A DNA stretch of 61,150 nt from Methylobacterium sp. J-048 (GTDB lineage Bacteria; Pseudomonadota; Alphaproteobacteria; Rhizobiales; Beijerinckiaceae): the NCBI RefSeq assembly GCF_022829515.1, contig NZ_JAKSYL010000187.1, forward strand, positions 1-61,150. Direction: 5' to 3'. Shown piece after piece: positions 52,767-58,294 of this stretch (position 1 is its first letter; each line of letters opens with the position of its first letter). The position numbers were made by a program, and so were the translations under genes. The notes beneath the pieces were generated by a model. It saw nothing but the letters and a program-made list of their open reading frames with translations, had not been told where the DNA came from and did no database searches.

Positions 52767-54339
52767 CCGGTCCTCGGGTCAGTCGATAGTCCTTGCCCTC
52801 GGGGCCAGAGCCGATGAGCGCGAACCCGTTCTCGTCCAGGAAGGTCTCGACCATCCGGTTCTTGGCGCTGGGGCGATAGTGGGCCCGCAGCGCCGGGTCG
52901 GCCTCTTCCTGGCAGACGTAGCGCAGGACTTGGCTCTCAATGCGGCGCCCGAGCGCCCGGCAGCTCATCAGGAAGGTCTCGAGTTCGCCGCCCCGGACAA
53001 TGGCGACGCCGACGATGCCCATGTCGCCGAAGCGGTCGACCACCCGGGCCGCGTAGACGCTGCCCTCGCGCATCGCGGTGGCGACCTCGTCCTCGGTGTA
53101 GCGCCGCGTGGTGAGGTTGAACTGGTTGGTCTTGTTGATGAGCTGCGCCACGCGCCGGAGCGCACCGGCATTGTTGCGGGTGATGTGCAGGCGGATGTCC
53201 AGGGAGGCGAGGTACTCGTCCATGGAGGCAGCCGAGCGCTGCAATTCCTGCCGCTGCGCCTCGCCGCGATAGTGCTCGGTCTTCGACAGGTCTTCCGCGG
53301 TGACGTTGCGGGCCCGAAGCGACGCGATCCCGTCGAGCAGGGTCAGGGCCTGCTCGGGGCGGGTGCGGTCGAACAGGTGGCACTCGACGCCGGGCAGCCG
53401 GGCGCGGACCTCCTCGATCTCGAACGGGTTGTCGTCGAGGAAGACGAAGCTATCGAGGCCGAGATTGAGTGTCTCGGCGAGCTCACGGATGTTGTCGCTC
53501 TTCTCGGACCAGTTGCTGCGATAGGCCACGAAGTCGTCGAGGCGCAGGGGCATCGCGCGCTGCTCGAACACCGAGCGGAAATCCGCATCGTTGTTCTTCG
53601 TCACCGCGCAGAGCAGGATGCCGAGGCTTTTGAGGCGCAGCAGCTGCCGCTGGAGCTGGGTGTGGACGATCCCGGGATAGTCGCTGTCGACCTCGAGGTT
53701 CTCGACGCCGTCCTCGCCCACGACGCCGCCCCAGAGGGTGTTGTCGGCATCGACGACCACGACCTTGCGGCGGGCCCGCAGCCGGGCCGCGATGGCGTCG
53801 GCGTAACGCTCGGCCAGCGCGTCCACGGCGGCCGGGGCATAGGGCATCTGGTAGAGGTAGCGGTTGCGCTCGCGCAGCGCGTTGGCGAAGCCCAGATTCG
53901 CCAGGGCTCCCGCCGCATCGATGACGCTGACCCGCTCGTTGGCGCGCGCGAGATCGAACAGCACCGCGTTGATGCGGGCCAAGGCCTCCAGCTGCCCGTG
54001 GAGGTCGCTCTCGACCGAGGAGACCGGCACGAACGGCACGGTGTTGAGGATGATCGTCCCGGGAGCGCGCGCAAGGCGGGCCGAGACCAGCTCGGCCAGC
54101 GCCCGGGCGCGCCCGACCGCCGCCTCGTCCGGGGCGACATCGAAGAACCAGCGATGATCGAGATGGACGATGAGGGTGTCGACGGAGGCCGGCCCCGCCA
54201 GGACCTGCTCGATCTGCCCGATCGGGAAATGCTTGCACGCGACCGCGGCGAGATCCGCGAGGCGGCCCGTCACCTTCCCGAACGGGTTGGTGACGACGTT
54301 TCCGACGAAGCCGAGCGAGAGAGCGCGAGCCGTGGTCAT
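52732..54339 (-). CDS. FkbH-like HAD-family protein
   Basis: 535 aa from ATG 54339 (eight codons shorter than the ATG at 54363; neither has a strong ribosome site). Residues 1-185 are an SGNH-like domain. KVVVVDADNTLWGGVVGEDG near 192-211 is the HAD core with catalytic Asp, and GILLCAVTKNNDADFRSVFE and SFVFLDDNPFEIEEVRARLP complete it. The C-terminal 160 residues are GNAT-like (GDMGIVGVAIVRGGELETFL, RIESQVLRYV). FkbH enzymes load glyceryl or lactyl units from 1,3-bisphosphoglycerate-like donors onto ACP in polyketide systems. First gene of the operon running to 48533. Confidence 0.88.
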   Translation of the reverse strand: MTTARALSLGFVGNVVTNPFGKVTGRLADLAAVACKHFPIGQIEQVLAGPASVDTLIVHLDHRWFFDVAPDEAAVGRARALAELVSARLARAPGTIILNTVPFVPVSSVESDLHGQLEALARINAVLFDLARANERVSVIDAAGALANLGFANALRERNRYLYQMPYAPAAVDALAERYADAIAARLRARRKVVVVDADNTLWGGVVGEDGVENLEVDSDYPGIVHTQLQRQLLRLKSLGILLCAVTKNNDADFRSVFEQRAMPLRLDDFVAYRSNWSEKSDNIRELAETLNLGLDSFVFLDDNPFEIEEVRARLPGVECHLFDRTRPEQALTLLDGIASLRARNVTAEDLSKTEHYRGEAQRQELQRSAASMDEYLASLDIRLHITRNNAGALRRVAQLINKTNQFNLTTRRYTEDEVATAMREGSVYAARVVDRFGDMGIVGVAIVRGGELETFLMSCRALGRRIESQVLRYVCQEEADPALRAHYRPSAKNRMVETFLDENGFALIGSGPEGKDYRLTRGPDDTAYVHIVAE

Positions 54340-54533
54340 CCCCGATACCGGTCCTTGCGACATCCCGACGGATGCCTGCCCTCCGGCGATCGACCGGCCC
54401 CATCCTGACTATGCGAGCGCCGCCCTCTTGCGAGATCCGATATCATAAAGCAAGGGGGCCGGCCGTTCCGGGCGCCGGCCCCTGCCTCGCCCGGGGGCGG
54501 ACTCGAGAGCGTCAGTCGAAGAGGAACGTCGCG

Positions 54534-55967
54534 ATGGACGGAGCCGGCTCAAGCAACGCTCCCCTGGCATCCCGGGTCTGGTCGCAGGAGCACCAGGCCG
54601 CGTTCGCCCAGGCCACCGGCGACGTCAATCCGATGCACATGGATGCCGAGGTGGCGCGGCGGACGCTCGCCGGGGGGCAGGCGGTCCACGGAGTTCACGC
54701 GGCATTGTGGGCGCTCGATGCCTGCGCCGACGCCTATCCGCTCGCGCGGCTGAGCGCGTTGCAGATGCGATTCGAGCGCTTCGTGCTGGTCGGGGACCGC
54801 AGCACGCTTGTGGTCGATGGGGCGGATGCGGGACAGATGCGTCTCTCCCTGTCGGTGGACGGCGTCCGCGTGGCGACGATCCAGGCGGTCTTCGGCGGGG
54901 AGCGGCAGCGCGCCCAACCCATGGAAGCCGAAGCCGTGGCGATCCCAGCCGAGCCGGTCACCATGGAGCCCGGAACGATCGCCGGGGCGGCGGGGGCGTT
55001 TCGGCTTCCCGAGCCGGAGGCCATCGCCGCGCTGGTGCCGCGGCTCGCGCACGCCATCGGTGCCCCCCGGGTGGCGGCCCTCGGCGGCCTCTCCACTTTG
55101 GTCGGCATGTTCGTGCCCGGCCTGCACTCGATCCTGTCGAAGATCGACGTAACGCTCACCGACGCGGCCGAAGGATCGAGCCTTGCCTATGCGGTGAAGC
55201 GGTTCCAGCCGATGCTCCAGTCGGTGACGACTCAAGCGACAGGGCCGGGCCTCGACGCCCGGGTCGAGAGCTTCGTGCGCCCGCGCCCGGTGGAGCAGGA
55301 GAGCTGGGCCGAGCTCGCGGGGCTGGTCCGGCCGGGTGAATTCTCCGATGTATCCGCCCTCATCGTCGGCGGATCCCGCGGCCTGGGCGCGGCGACGGCT
55401 AAGCTGCTGGCGGCCGGCGGCGGCGCTGTCTGCATCACCTACGCGTCCGGCGCCTCCGAGGCGGACGCGGTGGCCCGCGAGATCCGGGACGGCGGCGGGC
55501 GCTGCCAGGTCCTGCGCTACGACGCCGCCCAGCCGGTCGGGCCGCAACTCGAATCCCTCGCGATGCAACCGTCCCAGCTCTACCACTTCGCGACGCCGCG
55601 CATCTTCCGCCAGAAGCGCGCGCCGTTCGAGCCGGCCTGCTTCGAGGAGATGATGCGGGTCTACAATTACGCGTTCTACGATCTGAGCCTGTTCTGCCTC
55701 GAACGGCACGACCGGCTGGCGGCCTTCTATCCGTCCACCACCGCCATCGACGAGGCGCCGCGCGACACCCTGGAATACGTGATGGCGAAGACGGCCGGCG
55801 AGACCCTCGCGACGACCCTGGCCCGGACGATCCCGAACCTGCGGATTGTGATCGAGCGGCTGCCCCGGGTGAAGACCGATCAGACCGCCACGATCTTCCC
55901 CGTACCGGCGGCACCGCCCGGCGCGCTGATGCTGCCGATCATCCGGCGCCTGTCGTCGGAAGCCTGA
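54534..55967 (+). CDS. MaoC-like dehydratase fused to SDR
   Basis: 477 aa, divergent from the FkbH gene; GAGGAA lies seven bases upstream. The N-terminal half (AFAQATGDVNPMHMDAEVAR, GGQAVHGVHAALWAL) is a MaoC hotdog with the hydratase Asp-His pair. The region to about 280 contains a second hotdog-like half. The C-terminal half is SDR: ALIVGGSRGLGAATAKLLAA for the cofactor and FYPSTTAIDEAPRDTLEYVM followed by AKTAGE with Tyr-x-x-x-Lys. A hydroxyacyl dehydratase plus ketoreductase in one chain would act on ACP-bound intermediates of the neighbouring operon. Its orientation suggests a shared control region at 54340-54533. Confidence 0.85.
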   Translation: MDGAGSSNAPLASRVWSQEHQAAFAQATGDVNPMHMDAEVARRTLAGGQAVHGVHAALWALDACADAYPLARLSALQMRFERFVLVGDRSTLVVDGADAGQMRLSLSVDGVRVATIQAVFGGERQRAQPMEAEAVAIPAEPVTMEPGTIAGAAGAFRLPEPEAIAALVPRLAHAIGAPRVAALGGLSTLVGMFVPGLHSILSKIDVTLTDAAEGSSLAYAVKRFQPMLQSVTTQATGPGLDARVESFVRPRPVEQESWAELAGLVRPGEFSDVSALIVGGSRGLGAATAKLLAAGGGAVCITYASGASEADAVAREIRDGGGRCQVLRYDAAQPVGPQLESLAMQPSQLYHFATPRIFRQKRAPFEPACFEEMMRVYNYAFYDLSLFCLERHDRLAAFYPSTTAIDEAPRDTLEYVMAKTAGETLATTLARTIPNLRIVIERLPRVKTDQTATIFPVPAAPPGALMLPIIRRLSSEA

Positions 55968-56007
55968 GAGAAGCCGGCCGCAGAGCAGCGGTTTCCAAGC
56001 CTGGCGT

Positions 56008-56370
56008 TCAGCGCGAAGCCGCCCCTCCGGCGGCCGAGCTTGAGAACGCATCGCTGCCGCCCTGGACGCCGGCGGTGCCCAGCGGGTTGCCGCGCGTATC
56101 GGCGCTCAAATTGAGATCCCTCTGGATCAGTCCGGGAGGAGCCGGATCGAAGGGCTCGACCGGCGTGACAACCGTCTGGCCGCCTGCCAGAGGCTTGACG
56201 ACGGTCTCGGGGCGGATGCCGTCCGTACACAACCCCGTACAGATCGGCTCGACCAGATCGGTCTGCTGGCAGATCGGCCGCATCACCCCCCTGACGCAGG
56301 CGCACCGGCAGGCCGCCCAAGCCTGTGAAGGCAGGAGCAGCAGGGAGCAGAGCAAGAGGATCGACCGCAT
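56008..56370 (-). CDS. Small Cys-rich secreted protein
   Basis: 120 aa from ATG 56370; upstream codons in the same frame are basic noise. The signal peptide is SILLLCSLLLLPSQAWAA. The mature N-terminus has six Cys in about 30 residues (CRCACVRGVMRPICQQTD, then ICTGLC), probably disulfide-bonded or metal-binding. The rest is Gly/Pro-rich. Unknown function; not obviously part of the acyl operon. Confidence 0.72.
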   Translation of the reverse strand: MRSILLLCSLLLLPSQAWAACRCACVRGVMRPICQQTDLVEPICTGLCTDGIRPETVVKPLAGGQTVVTPVEPFDPAPPGLIQRDLNLSADTRGNPLGTAGVQGGSDAFSSSAAGGAASR

Positions 56371-56571
56371 GGCGCGCTGCCCTTGGTGACGCCGCCCCGA
56401 TGGAGGAGGCGGGATGATGGTAGCAGGCCGACGCCACGGTCGCGAGCCGCGGCGGCGATCCTGTGATGAAGCCGAAGGGGCGATGCGCCTTCGAGCCTCG
56501 GACGAGATCGTGTCCGAGGCGGAGCACTGAGACCGCGATACGCTCAAAACATGGCCGGGCGGCAGACCGGC

Positions 56572-57111
56572 TCAGTGTGCCGGCGCGGTTTCGTGATCCG
56601 TCTCCTCGTCCTCGGGCGCCTCGTCGTCCTGATCGGCCTCGTCCTGGGCGTCGTCGGCCTCGTCCTGTGACCCTTCGGCGGCGGTGAAGAAATCGCCCTT
56701 CCGGAGCGCCTCGCCGCCCGTCACCATCATGCTGAGATAGGTGTTGAGGGTGTTCGGAGCGACATCGGGCAGCCGGTCGGCGATCTCGGCATGCGACAGC
56801 CCCTGCGGTCCCGCGCTCGCGAGCAGGGCCTTCAGCCGCCCCTTGGCCGAGTTCGCCCGCGGACCCCGGGCCCCGCGTCGTCCGACCCGGGCCGAGGAGG
56901 CGCGATCCTCGCCGGACGCCCCCGATGCGTCGGACGCGTGAAGGAGTGACGAATCCTTCAAGGGCACGCCTTCCACGATCGCCGTCAACGCAGCCTCGGC
57001 CGCGCGCAGCTTGGTCAGTTCCGCCGCGATCCGATCGTAGTCGCTCTGGAGCGCGGCCTTCCGCGCCCGCACGTCGACCAGGGCCTTCGTCAGGGTATTG
57101 TCTTCAGCCAT
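56572..57111 (-). CDS. Coiled-coil protein with winged-helix-like domain
   Basis: 179 aa. Residues 1-50 form a coiled coil (RARKAALQSDYDRIAAELTK, LRAAEAALTAIVEG). A Ser/Arg-rich linker follows, then about 90-140 (GRLKALLASAGPQGLSHAEI, ADRLPDVAPNTLNTYLSMMV) a small helix-turn-helix similar to winged-helix regulators, then a long acidic tail (DEADDAQDEADQDDEAPEDE). A DNA-binding or scaffolding role is plausible. Acidic tail and coiled coil are visible; the function is not. Confidence 0.7.
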   Translation of the reverse strand: MAEDNTLTKALVDVRARKAALQSDYDRIAAELTKLRAAEAALTAIVEGVPLKDSSLLHASDASGASGEDRASSARVGRRGARGPRANSAKGRLKALLASAGPQGLSHAEIADRLPDVAPNTLNTYLSMMVTGGEALRKGDFFTAAEGSQDEADDAQDEADQDDEAPEDEETDHETAPAH

Positions 57112-57456
57112 CGGCTGGCCTCACCGCATACACGCGTCCGGGAGCGGCCATAGGTCATAGGACCCTCCGAGCGTCAACACTGGACGGCAGTCCGCTCGGA
57201 TTCCTCCGATGACGGTTCAGACTGAGGCCGAGTTGTGAGAGGCAGGGCGTCTGGCCTAGAGACATTGGAAACGTTTCCGCTGGACCGAGCCGGCCTTCGC
57301 GGAGGCGCCGAATATCAATGATTCTCACCGTCGTCCGGCAGATCCCCTCCGCCCCAAGCAGCCTTCTCGCCCGCGGTGCGGCAACGCATCCAGCGGATCG
57401 CGCTAGCAGCCGGGTCGCGCACAGATCGATTTGAAGCTGAATTTGTCGAGCCATCT
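57112..57456. other. Divergent intergenic region
   Basis: 345 bases between genes reading outward in both directions. It should hold promoters for both. No convincing boxes, hairpins or extra genes. An in-frame extension of the acyltransferase gene back to 57376 lacks a ribosome site. Confidence 0.4.
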
Positions 57457-58059
57457 ATGCCATTGAATATCGTCGATAAGGGAGAGAACAATGTCATCGA
57501 CATCGACGCCCGCGACCAGCACGCCCAAGCCGGAAAAATCTATATCAACGGCGACAACAATTATATCCGGATAGGGCGCGGCTGCGTCTCCGACAAGGAT
57601 ATGCACATCGTCATCGAATCGAATTGCAAGTTCGATATCGGCGAGGATGTCCGCCTGGGGATGGCCAACATCTATATCGGTCCGGGCTCGATGCTCCGGG
57701 TCGGCGACAGGACCGGCTTCACCGGTCTGGTCCACCTCAACCCGGTCGAGGCGAAGGCGATCGAGATCGGGACGGATTGCTCGATCGCATCCGGAGTCTG
57801 GATGACCACGAGCGATTTCCACTCGATCGTCAGCCGAAGCGGGGGCGAGCGGCTGAACCCGGCAAAGCCCGTCCGCGTGGGCAACCATGTCTGGATCGCC
57901 AACCAGGCGACGCTGCTCAAGGGGTCCACCATCGGCGACAATGCGATCATCGGGGCGCACGCGGTGGTCACCGGACTCGTGCCGCCCCATTGCGTGGCCG
58001 CCGGCAATCCCGCGCGCATCGTGCGCGAGGATGTGACCTGGCGGTCGGACCTGATCTGA
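57457..58059 (+). CDS. Left-handed beta-helix acyltransferase
   Basis: 200 aa from ATG 57457. Hexapeptide repeats are interrupted by longer loops: KIYINGDNNYIRIGRGCVSD, FDIGEDVRLGMANIYIGPGS, then SDFHSIVSRSGGERLNPAKP with a likely catalytic His and VWIANQATLLKGSTIGDNAI followed by IGAHAVVTGLVPPHCVAAGN. The C-terminal block is that of sugar O-acetyltransferases (WbbJ/LacA relatives). Start is not certain because no strong ribosome site exists. It precedes the giant glycosyltransferase on the same strand, so it could acetylate its product. Confidence 0.8.
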   Translation: MPLNIVDKGENNVIDIDARDQHAQAGKIYINGDNNYIRIGRGCVSDKDMHIVIESNCKFDIGEDVRLGMANIYIGPGSMLRVGDRTGFTGLVHLNPVEAKAIEIGTDCSIASGVWMTTSDFHSIVSRSGGERLNPAKPVRVGNHVWIANQATLLKGSTIGDNAIIGAHAVVTGLVPPHCVAAGNPARIVREDVTWRSDLI

Positions 58060-58251
58060 CCGCCAGCGCCGAGACGACGGGGCAGGGGACCGAAGGCCGG
58101 CGCCTCATATTTACCGGGCGCGCCTGTTCCGATAGGGCGAGAGCCGCTGGCGAAACGCGCGCCCGGCGCGATGATCCGCCCTCGACACCGCTGCTGCGAA
58201 GACATGCTCGTCCGCGCTACAGGCCCCGACACAGCCGCCGGAGGAGACCGC

Positions 58252-58284
58252 ATGCCGGATCGAGCGCATTGGGCGGCACCGTGA
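58252..58284 (+). CDS. Possible 10-aa leader peptide
   Basis: ATG at 58252 has the best ribosome site of the area (GGAGGAG, five bases upstream) but runs only MPDRAHWAAP before TGA at 58282. The giant glycosyltransferase frame starts 11 bases later in a different frame. Either this is a coupling leader, or a base is missing and the ATG is the real start of the large gene. Low confidence as an independent gene. Confidence 0.3.
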   Translation: MPDRAHWAAP

Positions 58285-58294
58285 GAACCGCACG

